Assembly (NCBI RefSeq): GCF_900637545.1
Contig: NZ_LR134376.1
Coordinates: 1-62,500, forward strand
Length of the DNA stretch: 62,500 bases
From: Aeromonas encheleia
Lineage (GTDB): Bacteria > Pseudomonadota > Gammaproteobacteria > Enterobacterales > Aeromonadaceae
Reading direction: 5' to 3'
This document shows positions 30,029-38,624 of this stretch, in pieces; positions within the stretch are counted from its first letter, which is position 1, and each line of letters starts with the position of its first letter. The notes under the pieces were generated by a model. It made no database searches and was not told the origin of the DNA. It saw only the letters and a list, made by a program, of their open reading frames with translations. The translations under genes were made by a program, and so were the position numbers.

Positions 30029-30615
30029 GAACAGGCTCCTGTGATGGAAAAATTAGGGTTTAAAATGGCATTCCAGCTGGCCTTGACCACTGTCTCCAGC
30101 TGTTCCTGCGTCAATACAAAGGGATGGAACTGGCGTTGTAGAGCCATGTTTGCCACACAGTCCAGGCTCAGCACCTGCAGCGCCCGGACGGGTAAATCGA
30201 TAAACAATCCTTGTTGGCGTCCCTGTTCGAAGAAGCGCTCAAGTGGCGCCCACGTCGCCATTATGACCGGATTCCGTTCCAGTTCAGCCCCCAATGGAGA
30301 ACTTTCGTACTGTAATTTGCATTTGAGTGCATTGGGTTCATTGGCAAAAATGGCATTGATGTTGAGCCACAGGCGCCGATACTGCCGATATGACACTTCC
30401 TCAATCTGCACCCCCTCCATGATCCGGGGATGACACTTGAGGATGGTGTGCTGATATAGCTGGCGGATCAGGTCATCCTTGTCACTGAAGTAACGGTAGA
30501 TAGTGCCTGCTGCCACCCTGGCTTTCTTGGCGACCACGGCGATGGACAGGCCATAGAAGCCCTGCTCGCCGAGCACCTCGTAGGCCGCATCGAAGATGCG
30601 CTCTTTCTTATTCAT
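30025..30615 (-). CDS. TetR-family repressor of the RND operon
   Basis: A 196-residue regulator with the N-terminal TetR helix-turn-helix (ERIFDAAYEVLGEQGFYGLS, KKARVAAGTIYRYFSDKDDLI) and a variable ligand domain. The start MNKKERIF at 30615 was chosen because the DNA-binding domain begins there; the open frame extends further but has no family likeness and crosses the operator. It is the first gene of the tetR-MFP-RND operon, overlapping the adaptor gene by four bases. A perfect 18-bp palindrome 20 bases upstream is the likely autoregulatory operator. Ligands are presumably pump substrates. Confidence 0.88.
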   Translation of the reverse strand: MNKKERIFDAAYEVLGEQGFYGLSIAVVAKKARVAAGTIYRYFSDKDDLIRQLYQHTILKCHPRIMEGVQIEEVSYRQYRRLWLNINAIFANEPNALKCKLQYESSPLGAELERNPVIMATWAPLERFFEQGRQQGLFIDLPVRALQVLSLDCVANMALQRQFHPFVLTQEQLETVVKASWNAILNPNFSITGACS

Positions 30616-30635
30616 GACCCTGTGGCTATATCGGC

Positions 30636-30653
30636 TGAATGAACGTTCATTCA
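30636..30653. promoter_or_regulatory. TetR-type operator, perfect 18-bp palindrome
   Basis: TGAATGAACGTTCATTCA, a perfect palindrome just upstream of the tetR start at 30615. Size and position are typical of a TetR repressor dimer site. Confidence 0.8.
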
Positions 30654-30823
30654 TTCTAGGTAGGGAAGAAGGCAAGTCAAGTGACTGAACCCGTTTCCCC
30701 CCCACAAAGGGTACAGAACCGTAACAGAGGGATGCCATTTCGGTCCCAGACGGCGAGAAGTGGCATAAAACTGTACGAAGTGATTGAAAAACAAGCGCTT
30801 GATTCATCGCAATAAAAAAAGAG

Positions 30824-30852
30824 TAGACAAGGTGGGCGCCATCATTAATAAT
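30824..30852 (+). promoter_or_regulatory. tRNA operon promoter
   Basis: TAGACA, 17-base spacer, AATAAT, followed by the GC-rich discriminator CCGCCCCG. Each hexamer has one mismatch to the sigma-70 consensus. The GC-rich discriminator is typical of stringently controlled stable-RNA promoters. Confidence 0.75.
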
Positions 30853-30872
30853 CCGCCCCGTTCGACAGCGTA

Positions 30873-30949
<77 letters not shown>

Positions 30950-31000
30950 TCATAAGTGTGCCGGTTAAACGGGCGTTATTGTGGAACGAAAACAGCTGTG

Positions 31001-31076
31001 GTGGCTGTAGCTCAGTTGGTAGAGTCCCGGATTGTGATTCCGGTTGTCGTGGGTTCGAGCCCCATCAGCCACCCCA
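31001..31076 (+). tRNA. tRNA-His (anticodon GTG)
   Basis: Acceptor GTGGCTG/CAGCCAC, anticodon loop TTGTGAT with GTG, C73 and encoded CCA. The base before it (31000) is G and provides the extra G-1 that pairs with C73, the identity element of tRNA-His. Confidence 0.97.
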
Positions 31077-31096
31077 TTTTACAGCTTGTTAGGTAT

Positions 31097-31182
31097 GCGA
31101 AGGTGGCGGAATTGGTAGACGCGCTAGCTTCAGGTGTTAGTGCCCCCCGGGTGTGAGGGTTCGAGTCCCTCTCTTCGCACCA
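31097..31182 (+). tRNA. tRNA-Leu (anticodon CAG)
   Basis: 86 bases including a long variable arm, acceptor GCGAAGG with CTTCGC, anticodon loop TTCAGGT with CAG, T-loop GGTTCGAGTCC and encoded CCA. Confidence 0.96.
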
Positions 31183-31242
31183 TACTTGCTGTATGACGAG
31201 GATGACCGTCTGGTCGTCTTTGTGTTTTAAGAAGTACCCCAT

Positions 31243-31319
<77 letters not shown>

Positions 31320-31326
31320 CATTATG

Positions 31327-31357
31327 AAAACCCCGCTTCGGCGGGGTTTTTGCTTTT
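31327..31357 (+). terminator. Terminator of the tRNA operon
   Basis: Stem AAAACCCCGC/GCGGGGTTTT with a TTCG tetraloop and T-rich tail, seven bases after tRNA-Pro. Confidence 0.93.
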
Positions 31358-31489
31358 CAGCCTTGCCTGCCAGCGTCCTGTCACGTCTTATTACATTTCT
31401 GTTGGCGCCTGCTCGTCTCGAGTCCGTTATGCTGGGCGCCAGAGCCACGAGACAGTGGACATTCTCGAACACATCCAGGCACAGGCGAT

Positions 31490-32011
31490 ATGCATCACCA
31501 TACCTTTACCCTTCACACCTGCGTGCTCGCCCTGGCGGCTCTGCTGCTCGGCGGTTGTGCGTTGCAACCCAAGCCGAAGGATCTCCTGATGGCCGCCGCG
31601 CCCAAGTCGTCCATGGCGGCAGCGCCGACCACGATCGTGACCAGCGGCGGATTCTGCGTGACCCTGAGCGAGCAGGGGACGCTGCTGACCCAGCCCTGCG
31701 ATCAGAGCCCAAGCCAGCAGTTCAGCTGGGATGTGGGGGCCCTGCAGCTGGCCCAGCGTTGCCTGATCGCCAACGGCGCTGATGAGCTCGCCATGGGGGA
31801 CTGCCAGGATGGCAGCCGTCAATGGCAGTGGCAGGACGATCGGCTGTTCAATCGGCAGGCCTCCCTGTGTCTGGATGTGGCCGGCAGCCGCCACAAGCCC
31901 GCGGTGCCGCTGCGGCTGGCCGAGTGTTTTGGCGGTGCCAATCAGAGCTTCGAGTGGAAGCGTACCGGCAGCATGCTGGATCTTCTGAGCCTGGAAAATC
32001 TCGCCTGGTAA
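31490..32011 (+). CDS. Lipoprotein with ricin-B-type lectin (beta-trefoil) domain
   Basis: A 173-residue protein with a lipoprotein signal: hydrophobic core and lipobox LGGC, cysteine at residue 23. The mature part shows the pattern of a ricin-B-like beta-trefoil: regularly spaced Q-x-F/W ends of repeats (QQFSW, RQWQW, QSFEW) and paired cysteines (FCVTL..QPC, RCLIA..GDC, LCLDV..ECF). Such domains bind carbohydrates; here it would be anchored to the outer membrane or periplasmic face. The ligand is unknown. It is a lone gene after the tRNA terminator. Confidence 0.75.
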   Translation: MHHHTFTLHTCVLALAALLLGGCALQPKPKDLLMAAAPKSSMAAAPTTIVTSGGFCVTLSEQGTLLTQPCDQSPSQQFSWDVGALQLAQRCLIANGADELAMGDCQDGSRQWQWQDDRLFNRQASLCLDVAGSRHKPAVPLRLAECFGGANQSFEWKRTGSMLDLLSLENLAW

Positions 32012-32293
32012 GATCGGTCACCGGTTTGTGAAGGCGCCGCTCAGTGTGGCGGCGACGGCTTGGGGCTGACTCTGAATGCCGGACAGGGGCACCAGACGGC
32101 AGATATCCTCATGGCCCACCCTCCAGCGCGTCCAGCCGGCTTATCAGCAGGGCCTGGATGCCTTGCAGTTGATCCGCCCGGCGCAGTGTTTAGATCAAAG
32201 GAGTGCGACCACCGTTTCAGGCGATGAGTGCCTGCCGTTAAAACGATGGCCTTATGGTCATGGCGACCTGAGGGATCGCCAGGAGAGGGGCTA
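32012..32293 (+). other. Intergenic stretch with a possible lectin-repeat relic
   Basis: No intact gene. One plus-strand frame (about 32120-32310) reads GLDALQLIRPAQCLDQ and SGDECLPLKRW, reminiscent of the lipoprotein repeat GALQLAQRCLIA and MGDCQDGSRQW upstream. The likeness is short and may be chance; I cannot align it further. Confidence 0.25.
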
Positions 32294-33109
32294 TCAGGCG
32301 GTGCCGACGGTACTGAGGGCGAACAGCTGCTCCAGGTAGACGGCAACGCCATCTTCATCGGCAGTCAGGGTCTGCTCGTGGTCCGGCAGGGCCAGCTTGA
32401 GGCGATCGTGGGCGTTGCCCATCACCACACCGCGTCCCACCATGCTCAGCATCTCGAAGTCATTCATGCCATCCCCGAAGGCGATCGCCTGGGACATCTC
32501 CAGCCCGTTCTGCTCCAGCACGGCACGCACGGCGTTGCCCTTGTGCACCCCGGCGTGCATCACTTCCAGGCAATCCGGCAGGGAGAAGGTGACGTTGAGT
32601 CGATCACCATAATGCTGGTTGAGCTTGGCCTCGATCTGCAGCAGCTGCTCGTGCTCGCCGATGTAGAACACCTTGTTGATCTTGTCCGTCGGGTGAGTGC
32701 TGAAGTCGACCAGGCGGTAGGCGAAGCCGGACTCTTCATGGAACTGCAGCATCTTGGGCATCTCTTCTTCCACCAGCCACTCGTCGCCGTAGTAGACGTT
32801 GAGGTGGATGTCGGGGTCCAGCTCCAGCGCGATCAACTCGGCCGCGACTGTGCTCGGCAGCGTCTGGTTGAAGATGAGCCGATCCTGCTTGTCATGGACC
32901 ACGGCGCCGTTGGAGGTGATGAGGTAGATGTCCAGCCCCAGCGCGTCGCGGATGCTGCGCACATCCACATGGTGACGGCCGGTGGCCACCACGAACTTGA
33001 TCCCCTGATCGACCAGACGGTGCAGGGTGTCACGGGTGCGGGGGGAGATCTGGTGCTGCTTGTTGAGCAGGGTGCCATCGAGATCGGATACAACTACCTT
33101 GAACATCAT
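32294..33109 (-). CDS. yigL: HAD-type sugar-phosphate phosphatase, Cof/YigL family
   Basis: A 271-residue haloacid-dehalogenase phosphatase. The catalytic motif DLDGTLL is at residues 9-15, motif II follows in ITSNGAVV, and the C-terminal motif IAFGDGMNDFEML carries the metal-binding aspartates. Blocks such as VVATGRHHVDVRSIRD and CLEVMHAGVHKGNAV are those of E. coli YigL, a phosphatase acting on sugar phosphates and PLP that takes part in the glucose-phosphate stress response. It has a C2-type cap. Assignment to YigL over other Cof proteins rests on remembered sequence blocks. Confidence 0.82.
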   Translation of the reverse strand: MMFKVVVSDLDGTLLNKQHQISPRTRDTLHRLVDQGIKFVVATGRHHVDVRSIRDALGLDIYLITSNGAVVHDKQDRLIFNQTLPSTVAAELIALELDPDIHLNVYYGDEWLVEEEMPKMLQFHEESGFAYRLVDFSTHPTDKINKVFYIGEHEQLLQIEAKLNQHYGDRLNVTFSLPDCLEVMHAGVHKGNAVRAVLEQNGLEMSQAIAFGDGMNDFEMLSMVGRGVVMGNAHDRLKLALPDHEQTLTADEDGVAVYLEQLFALSTVGTA

Positions 33110-33463
33110 TACCTCGGCATCAATTGAACGCCGGGGCAGTGTACCCCAGCGTTTTGCGTCGCCCCATTTATTTAGGGATCCAAAAAATAACCAGACTTAG
33201 GGTCTGTTGGCGTTTCGGCACAAACCGCGTTGCTGTGACAAATGACACCAGGCTAGGCGCGGGACGCTGGCAATGGCCATTCCCTTGGCAAGTCCTGCAA
33301 CAACGCATGGCGTCATTTGCCGTGCAACCCGCAGGGACGGGTCAATTTTTTGTGCGTAACGTCGATACTCGACGACTCATTTGGGCGACCAAACTTCACA
33401 TCTCGCGCCTAGCTACGCGCAAAAACTGACGCCGTCGCGGTCGTGACGAAATGTCAATAGACC
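33110..33463. other. Non-coding stretch, mostly a MITE-like element
   Basis: 354 bases without a supported gene. The first 90 bases hold the promoter region of the HAD gene. The remainder is a 265-base inverted-repeat element listed separately. Confidence 0.7.
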
Positions 33464-33464
33464 C
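33200..33464. mobile_element. MITE-like element with long inverted termini, TA flanks
   Basis: The left end GGGTCTGTTGGCGTTTCG and the reverse complement of the right end GGGTCTATTGACATTTCG match, and the likeness continues imperfectly for about 65 bases (both contain GCTAGGCGCG). A second, inner inverted pair lies at about 33230-33250 and 33313-33332 (CAAATGAC / GTCATTTG cores). TA flanks both ends, as after IS630/Tc1-type insertion. No transposase frame. Its right edge provides the stop codon of the adjacent lysophospholipase gene. Confidence 0.7.
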
Positions 33465-34504
33465 TAGAAGCGGGCGAAGAAGTCCAGGGTCGCGGTCAGT
33501 GCGGGCAGGCGCTGGGCATCGGCCTCGATAAACAGCTCGTGCCAGCCCCCTTCGATGCGCAACGGCTTGCCCCCTTCACACTGGAGTCGGGCACAGAAGC
33601 TGTCCTGGGCCAGGTTGTCGACTATGCCGTCTTCCCCCGCCTGGATCAGCAGCAGCGGCGTCTTGATCCTGTCTGCCTCCGCGATGGCGGCATCCCCGGC
33701 CTTGATGCCCTCGCGGATCCAGTGCGCCGTCACCCCGCCCAACTTGATCTGCGGACGCTGCTCATAGAGCTGGCGGAACGCCTGATAGCGGGGCTCGCTG
33801 TGGCTCAGGCCATTGTCGGTAAATTCATGAGAGACATAGCCGGCCTGGCCCGGGCCATAGGGGGGCTCGCCCCACCAGCTGCCGACGGTATCCATGGTGG
33901 CCGCCAGCCCCTGGGCCAGCCACTTGGGCAGGCCGCCGAGGTTGATGCCCAGCATGGGGGAGGAGAGCACGGCCGCCTTGATGTCATCCGGCCAGCGTTC
34001 CAGATAGCGCGCCGAGATGGCGCCCCCCATGGAGTGGGCCAGCAGGAACAGCTTGGCGGGTTGGTCCGCGACTATGACCTCGTCGTGGAACTGCTTCAGA
34101 TCCAGCACATAGTCGTCGAAGTCGGCGACATAGCCCTTCTCCGGGTCGGCCAGCATGCGGCCGGACAGCCCCTGGCCGCGGTGATCGATGAGATAGAGGC
34201 TGTAGCCCTGGCGCCACAGATCCCAGGCCAGCTCCTGATACTTGAGGTAGCTCTCGACCCGGCCGTTGACGATGAGGATGGCTCTGTCCACCTTGGCCTG
34301 GCGCAGGGCTGCGTAGCGGATGGGGATCCCGTCCTTGCCCTTGAACTCCCCTTCGACCGCATGGTCGCGCCAGAAGTCGGGCAGGGTCTGCTGATACAGG
34401 GCCGGGACCTCGGCTTCCGTGGTGAGGTGATAGGGGTTGTTCACGGCGAGGGCTCCGGCAGAAAACAGGGTCAGGGCCAGCAGCGGCAGGCAGTTAACTT
34501 TCAT
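33464..34504 (-). CDS. Exported alpha/beta hydrolase, lysophospholipase (PldB-like)
   Basis: A 346-residue hydrolase with a signal peptide (MKVNCLPLLALTLFSAGALA) and the serine hydrolase elbow AHSMGGA with nucleophile near residue 157. An oxyanion-side block IDHRGQGLSGR, an acid in AGEDGIVDN and a histidine in GGWHELF complete the triad. These blocks resemble PldB/monoglyceride lipase. The start overlaps the trmH stop by 11 bases. The final codon TTC is followed by TAG made by the terminus of the MITE-like element, so the original C-terminus may have been different. Confidence 0.82.
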   Translation of the reverse strand: MKVNCLPLLALTLFSAGALAVNNPYHLTTEAEVPALYQQTLPDFWRDHAVEGEFKGKDGIPIRYAALRQAKVDRAILIVNGRVESYLKYQELAWDLWRQGYSLYLIDHRGQGLSGRMLADPEKGYVADFDDYVLDLKQFHDEVIVADQPAKLFLLAHSMGGAISARYLERWPDDIKAAVLSSPMLGINLGGLPKWLAQGLAATMDTVGSWWGEPPYGPGQAGYVSHEFTDNGLSHSEPRYQAFRQLYEQRPQIKLGGVTAHWIREGIKAGDAAIAEADRIKTPLLLIQAGEDGIVDNLAQDSFCARLQCEGGKPLRIEGGWHELFIEADAQRLPALTATLDFFARF

Positions 34505-35240
34505 CGGATGGATACTCCATGTCCATAGGGTCTTCCTGGTGTGCGGCCCAGCCCTTGCGGGTCAGCTGCATCCGTTGCCACCAGGCCTCGTCCGCCAGGA
34601 TCTCGCCCGCCGGGCCGAGCTGGGGGTAGGGCATCTCTTTTTCTTTGCAGAGCTGGGCATAGATGGGATAGCCCCCCTCGAACAAGATGCTGTTCTGCTC
34701 CTCCAGGCTGAGCGGGCAACCGCGCTGGTAGCAGCCGGCCAGCTCGCGCTGGCGCTGAGCCTCGTACAGGATGGCGGCGGCGGCCACCGAGACGTTGAGG
34801 GACTGCACCATGCCCACCATGGGGATGACGATATGGTGATCGGCCAGCGCCAGCGCCTCCTCCCCTATGCCGTGCTTCTCCTGGCCGACCAGGATGGCGG
34901 TGGGTCTGGTGTAGTCGATGGCACGAAAGTCCACCGAGCTGTCCGAGAGGTGGGTCGCCAGGATCTGCATGCCGGCGGCCTTCAGCTCGCCGACGGCGGT
35001 GCCTATGTCCGGGTGCAACTGCACATCCACCCAGTTCTGGCTGCCACGGGCGGTGCCCTTGCGGGGATGAATGGAGGTCTTGGGCCAGACCGCATGCACC
35101 CTGTGGATGCCGATGGCATCGGCGGTGCGCACTATGGCGGCCAGGTTGTGAGGCTTGTGGACCTCTTCCATACAGACGGTCAGGTCGAGCTGGCGCATGG
35201 CCAGCATGTCGGAGATGCGTTTGAAGCGTTCAGGTGTCAT
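34494..35240 (-). CDS. trmH: tRNA (guanosine-18-2'-O) methyltransferase TrmH
   Basis: TrmH (SpoU) methylates G18 of tRNAs with S-adenosylmethionine. The 248-residue SPOUT enzyme shows the family blocks VHKPHNLAAIVRTADAIGIHRVHAVWP, LVGQEKHGI and PMVGMVQSLNVSVAAAAILYEAQRQR. It follows spoT as in E. coli (gmk-rpoZ-spoT-trmH). The start MTPERFKRISDML at 35240 fits the family; a nearly identical copy of the first 24 codons lies 112 bases upstream. The C-terminal tail is somewhat longer than in E. coli TrmH. Confidence 0.95.
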   Translation of the reverse strand: MTPERFKRISDMLAMRQLDLTVCMEEVHKPHNLAAIVRTADAIGIHRVHAVWPKTSIHPRKGTARGSQNWVDVQLHPDIGTAVGELKAAGMQILATHLSDSSVDFRAIDYTRPTAILVGQEKHGIGEEALALADHHIVIPMVGMVQSLNVSVAAAAILYEAQRQRELAGCYQRGCPLSLEEQNSILFEGGYPIYAQLCKEKEMPYPQLGPAGEILADEAWWQRMQLTRKGWAAHQEDPMDMEYPSDES

Positions 35241-35365
35241 ATCAGTTTCTATGCAGTGAGGCTTGTGCACTCTTCCCGTACATGCAGACGGTCAGGTCGA
35301 GCTGGCGCATGGCCAACATGTCGGAGATCCGTTTAAAGCGTTCGGGAGTCATGGGTTGTCTCTAT
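35148..35365 (-). repeat. Tandem duplication of the trmH 5' end
   Basis: Copies at 35148-35252 and 35256-35365 share long identical runs (for example CAGGTCGAGCTGGCGCATGG on the plus strand) with a few substitutions and a 4-base insertion. The unit covers about the first 30 trmH codons and some 12 bases before the ATG. Period 108-112 bases. Confidence 0.93.
35242..35352 (-). other. Junction mini-ORF, copied TrmH start (36 codons)
   Basis: Begins MTPERFKRISDMLAMRQLDL and continues TVCM exactly as TrmH, then is frame-shifted by a 4-base insertion and stops one base before the real trmH ATG. It lies behind the spoT terminator hairpin. If translated it would deliver ribosomes to the trmH start. 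Confidence 0.5.
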
Positions 35366-35393
35366 AAAAGCAGCAGGCGGCTTGCGCCGCCTG
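35363..35393 (-). terminator. Hairpin between spoT and trmH
   Basis: Stem CAGGCGGC/GCCGCCTG with loop TTGC (plus strand), followed on the minus strand by CTGCTTTTATA. Four bases after the spoT stop. Likely a partial terminator that lowers trmH expression. Confidence 0.75.
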
Positions 35394-35396
35394 TGT

Positions 35397-37514
35397 TCAG
35401 TTCTTCTGTCGGCTCACCCTGAGCACGTTGGGCATCACGCGGATCTTGCGCATGATGTTGGCCAGATGAATGCGGCTCTTGGTGGTGATGAGCAGGGTGA
35501 CCAGATAGACCCGGCCATCCTTCTCTTCGGTGCTGATGGCGTGGATGTTGGCACCGGTGGCGGCAATCACGTTGGCCAGCTCCGCCAGCGCACCCTGATG
35601 GTTGATGATCTCGATGCTGATACCGGTGCGGAATTCCTGCTCCTGCTCCTGGTCCACCTCCCACTGTACCGGCAGGTACTTGTCCGGTTCGCGGCTGTAG
35701 CCCTTGATGTTGCGGCAGGACTCCTGGTGGATCACCAGCCCCTTGCCCGGACTGAGGTGAGCGATGATGGCATCCCCCGGGATCGGGCGGCAGCAGTTGG
35801 CGAAGGTGACCAGCATGCCGTCGGCCCCCTTGATCGGCATCTTCTTGCTGCTGGACTTCGGCTGTTCTTCCGGCGGCAGCTCATCCCCCAGCATGCGGCG
35901 CGCCACCATGACGCTCATGGCGTTGCCGAGACCGACGTCGGCCAGCAGGCCCTGCAGGTTCTCGTGCTTGGTGTCGGCCAGCACCTGCTTGATGCGCGGC
36001 TCCGGGATGTCTTCGATGTTCTTGACGCCGAGCGCATGGTTGAGCAGGCGGCGACCCAGCACCACCGACTCTTCGGTGCGCAGGTTCTTGAGGAACTGGC
36101 GGATCTTGGAGCGCGCCTTGGTGGTCACCACGAAGTTGAGCCAGGCCGCATTGGGACGAGCGCCCGGCGCCGTGATGATCTCCACCGTCTGACCCGAGTG
36201 CAGCGGGCTGCTGAGCGGATAGGGGTGTCTGTCGACCCGGGCGCCGACGCAGGCATGGCCGATGTCGGTGTGCACCGTGTAGGCGAAGTCCACCGGGGTG
36301 GCGCCGGCGGGCAGCTCCATGATGCGGCCCTCCGGGGTGAAGACATAGATCTCGTCCGGGAACAGGTCGGTCTTGACCCCTTCGATGAACTCGAACGAGC
36401 TGCCGGCGCTCTGCTGCAACTCCAGCAGGCTCTGCATCCAGCGCTGGGCGCGGATCTGGGCCGTGGTGCCCGAGCTGTCGCCATCCTGCTTGTAGGCCCA
36501 GTGGGCGGCGACGCCCTTGTCGGCCATCTGATCCATGAACTCGGTGCGGATCTGCACCTCGACCGGCACCCCGTGCGGCCCCACCAGGGAGGTGTGCAGC
36601 GACTGGTAGCCGTTGGTCTTGGGGATGGAGATGTAATCCTTGAAGCGGCCGGGGCGCGGCTTGTAGAGGCTGTGCATCTGCCCCAGCACCCGGTAACAGG
36701 TATCTATGTCCTTCACCCTGACGCGAAAGGCGTAGATATCCATTACCTCATGAAATTGCAGCTCTTTTTTCTCCATCTTGTTGTAAATGGAGAACAGGTT
36801 CTTCTCGCGGCCGCTGACCTGGGCGTCGATGCCGGCCTCGCGCAGGCGGCCTTCTATCTCGCTCTGGATGGAGTCGATGATCTCGCGACGATTGCCACGG
36901 GCGCGGCGCACCGATTCCCGCAGCACCCGGGAGCGCATGGGGTAGAGCGCCTCGAAGCCGAGCTCTTCCAGCTCGTTCTTCATGGTGTGGATGCCGAGCC
37001 GGTTGGCGATGGGGGCGAAGATCTCCAGCGTCTCGCGGGCGATGCGGCGGCGCTTGTCAGGGCGCAGTGAACCCAGCGTGCGCATGTTGTGGGTGCGGTC
37101 GGCCAGCTTGATCAGGATGACCCGGATGTCCTGGGTCATGGCCATCATCATCTTGCGGAAGTTCTCGGCCTGGGCTTCCTTGCGATCGCGGAACTTCAGC
37201 TTGTCGAGCTTGGAGACGCCCGAGACCAGCTCGGCGACGGCCTTGCCGAACAGCTCGGCCAGGTCGTCCTTGGTGACCGGGGTATCTTCGATGACGTCGT
37301 GCAGCACGGCCGCCATCAGGGTTTCATGATCGAGACGCATGTCGCCCAGGATTCGGGCCACGGCAACCGGGTGGGTGATGTAGGGCTCGCCGCTGGAACG
37401 CATCTGTCCCTGGTGGGCATCACGGGCCACCACATAGGCTTGCCTGAGCTTCTCAACCTGCTCGGATGGCAGGTAGGAACTGGCTATTTCTTTAAGGTTT
37501 TCAAATAAATACAA
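35397..37514 (-). CDS. spoT: (p)ppGpp hydrolase/synthetase SpoT
   Basis: SpoT degrades and in some stresses makes the alarmone (p)ppGpp. The 705-residue protein carries the HD hydrolase domain (HDVIEDT at residues 72-78, intact), the synthetase-like domain (RVKDIDTCYRVLGQMHSLYKP), TGS (EIYVFTPEGRIMELPAGATPVDFAYTVHTDIGH) and C-terminal ACT regions. It starts with the rare TTG codon, as does E. coli spoT. The order gmk-rpoZ-spoT-trmH is conserved in the group. Confidence 0.97.
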   Translation of the reverse strand: MYLFENLKEIASSYLPSEQVEKLRQAYVVARDAHQGQMRSSGEPYITHPVAVARILGDMRLDHETLMAAVLHDVIEDTPVTKDDLAELFGKAVAELVSGVSKLDKLKFRDRKEAQAENFRKMMMAMTQDIRVILIKLADRTHNMRTLGSLRPDKRRRIARETLEIFAPIANRLGIHTMKNELEELGFEALYPMRSRVLRESVRRARGNRREIIDSIQSEIEGRLREAGIDAQVSGREKNLFSIYNKMEKKELQFHEVMDIYAFRVRVKDIDTCYRVLGQMHSLYKPRPGRFKDYISIPKTNGYQSLHTSLVGPHGVPVEVQIRTEFMDQMADKGVAAHWAYKQDGDSSGTTAQIRAQRWMQSLLELQQSAGSSFEFIEGVKTDLFPDEIYVFTPEGRIMELPAGATPVDFAYTVHTDIGHACVGARVDRHPYPLSSPLHSGQTVEIITAPGARPNAAWLNFVVTTKARSKIRQFLKNLRTEESVVLGRRLLNHALGVKNIEDIPEPRIKQVLADTKHENLQGLLADVGLGNAMSVMVARRMLGDELPPEEQPKSSSKKMPIKGADGMLVTFANCCRPIPGDAIIAHLSPGKGLVIHQESCRNIKGYSREPDKYLPVQWEVDQEQEQEFRTGISIEIINHQGALAELANVIAATGANIHAISTEEKDGRVYLVTLLITTKSRIHLANIMRKIRVMPNVLRVSRQKN

Positions 37515-37609
37515 GACAGTCCCCGCAGCGGTGAAACGGCAATCCGTGGAATTGAGGGTATGCCTCTGAGTTTGCGAGGTTTTCGAGCGGTTGTAAATGG
37601 GAAGAAGTC

Positions 37610-37627
37610 GGCACCCGGGCGGGTGCC
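37610..37627 (-). other. Hairpin between rpoZ and spoT
   Basis: GGCACCC/GGGTGCC with loop GGGC, 16 bases after the rpoZ stop, without a T-tract. Perhaps an attenuating or stabilising element between rpoZ and spoT. Confidence 0.4.
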
Positions 37628-37642
37628 AACCGGAAGAATTAC

Positions 37643-37918
37643 TTAACCGCGGCCTTCGGCGATGGCAGCAACGGCAGCCAGCTCGGCGGCTTCCTGCTCT
37701 TGCTGCTCGTAGCGGTCCTGGGTGTCCATCACTTGATTGTTCACCAGACCCAGCTCGATCTCGCGCAGGGCGATCACGGTCGGCTTGTCGTTCTCTTCGT
37801 CGACCAGGGGATCTTTACCTTGTACCGCGATTTGACGGGCGCGGCGCGCGGCGACCAGCACCAGGTCAAAACGGTTACCTACCTGTTTTACAGCATCTTC
37901 TACAGTAACGCGTGCCAT
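37643..37918 (-). CDS. rpoZ: RNA polymerase omega subunit
   Basis: Omega assists assembly of RNA polymerase and forms part of one ppGpp site. The 91-residue sequence [29 protein letters not shown] is diagnostic, followed by the usual acidic, variable C-terminus. Genes on either side (gmk and spoT) are the conserved neighbours. Confidence 0.98.
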   Translation of the reverse strand: MARVTVEDAVKQVGNRFDLVLVAARRARQIAVQGKDPLVDEENDKPTVIALREIELGLVNNQVMDTQDRYEQQEQEAAELAAVAAIAEGRG

Positions 37919-37997
37919 GCAGGACTCCAGTGTTTAGGCTTTCTATGGTTAGAAAAGCGGTGTTTAAAAATGACGCAAAAGTTTACTTGTTTTCGGC

Positions 37998-38624
37998 CTA
38001 TTCTGCCAGTAACTGTTGCAGCAAGTTTTGTTGGGCCCGCTGTTGCTGGTGCATTTCCAGCCGCTGGCACTCGATGATGGCCCTGAGCTGGAACAGTGCC
38101 TGCTCAAAGTCGTCGTTGATAATGACATAGTCATATTCGTCATAGTGCACCATTTCGGCAATGGCTTTCGCCATCCGGCCGGCAATCACCTCGGCGCTGT
38201 CCTGGCCGCGCCCGATCAGACGCTGCTCCAGCTCCTGACGGCTGGGGGGCAGGATGAAGATGGATTTGGTCGGCATCAGCTCGCGGATCTGGCGGGCACC
38301 CTGCCAGTCGATGTCGAGGAAGACGTCTATGCCCTGGGCCAGACAGGCTTCGATGGCGGCGCGGGAGGTGCCGTAGTAGTTGCCGAACACCTCGGCCCAC
38401 TCCAGAAAGTCACCGCGGGCGATCAGCTCCTTGAAGGTTTCCACCTGCACGAAGTGGTAGTGCACCCCGTTCTCTTCACCGGGACGCATGGCGCGGGTGG
38501 TGTGGGAGACCGACAGCTGCATCTTGCCAGCATCGTTATGTTTGGTCAGCAAGGCATTGATCAGGCTGGATTTACCGGCCCCGCTCGGAGACGAGATGAT
38601 GTAGAGAGTGCCTTGTTGCGCCAT
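37998..38624 (-). CDS. gmk: Guanylate kinase
   Basis: Gmk phosphorylates GMP to GDP. The 208-residue protein has the P-loop SPSGAGKS at residues 12-19, the GMP-binding stretch [22 protein letters not shown] and the lid region. It is the first gene of the gmk-rpoZ-spoT-trmH series, with 79 bases to rpoZ and no terminator between them. Confidence 0.98.
   Translation of the reverse strand: MAQQGTLYIISSPSGAGKSSLINALLTKHNDAGKMQLSVSHTTRAMRPGEENGVHYHFVQVETFKELIARGDFLEWAEVFGNYYGTSRAAIEACLAQGIDVFLDIDWQGARQIRELMPTKSIFILPPSRQELEQRLIGRGQDSAEVIAGRMAKAIAEMVHYDEYDYVIINDDFEQALFQLRAIIECQRLEMHQQQRAQQNLLQQLLAE

Noticed and set aside
37515..37642. Another junction duplication between rpoZ and spoT
   Set aside because: Only an 8-base GAAAACCT match to the spoT start could be found; too short to separate from chance.
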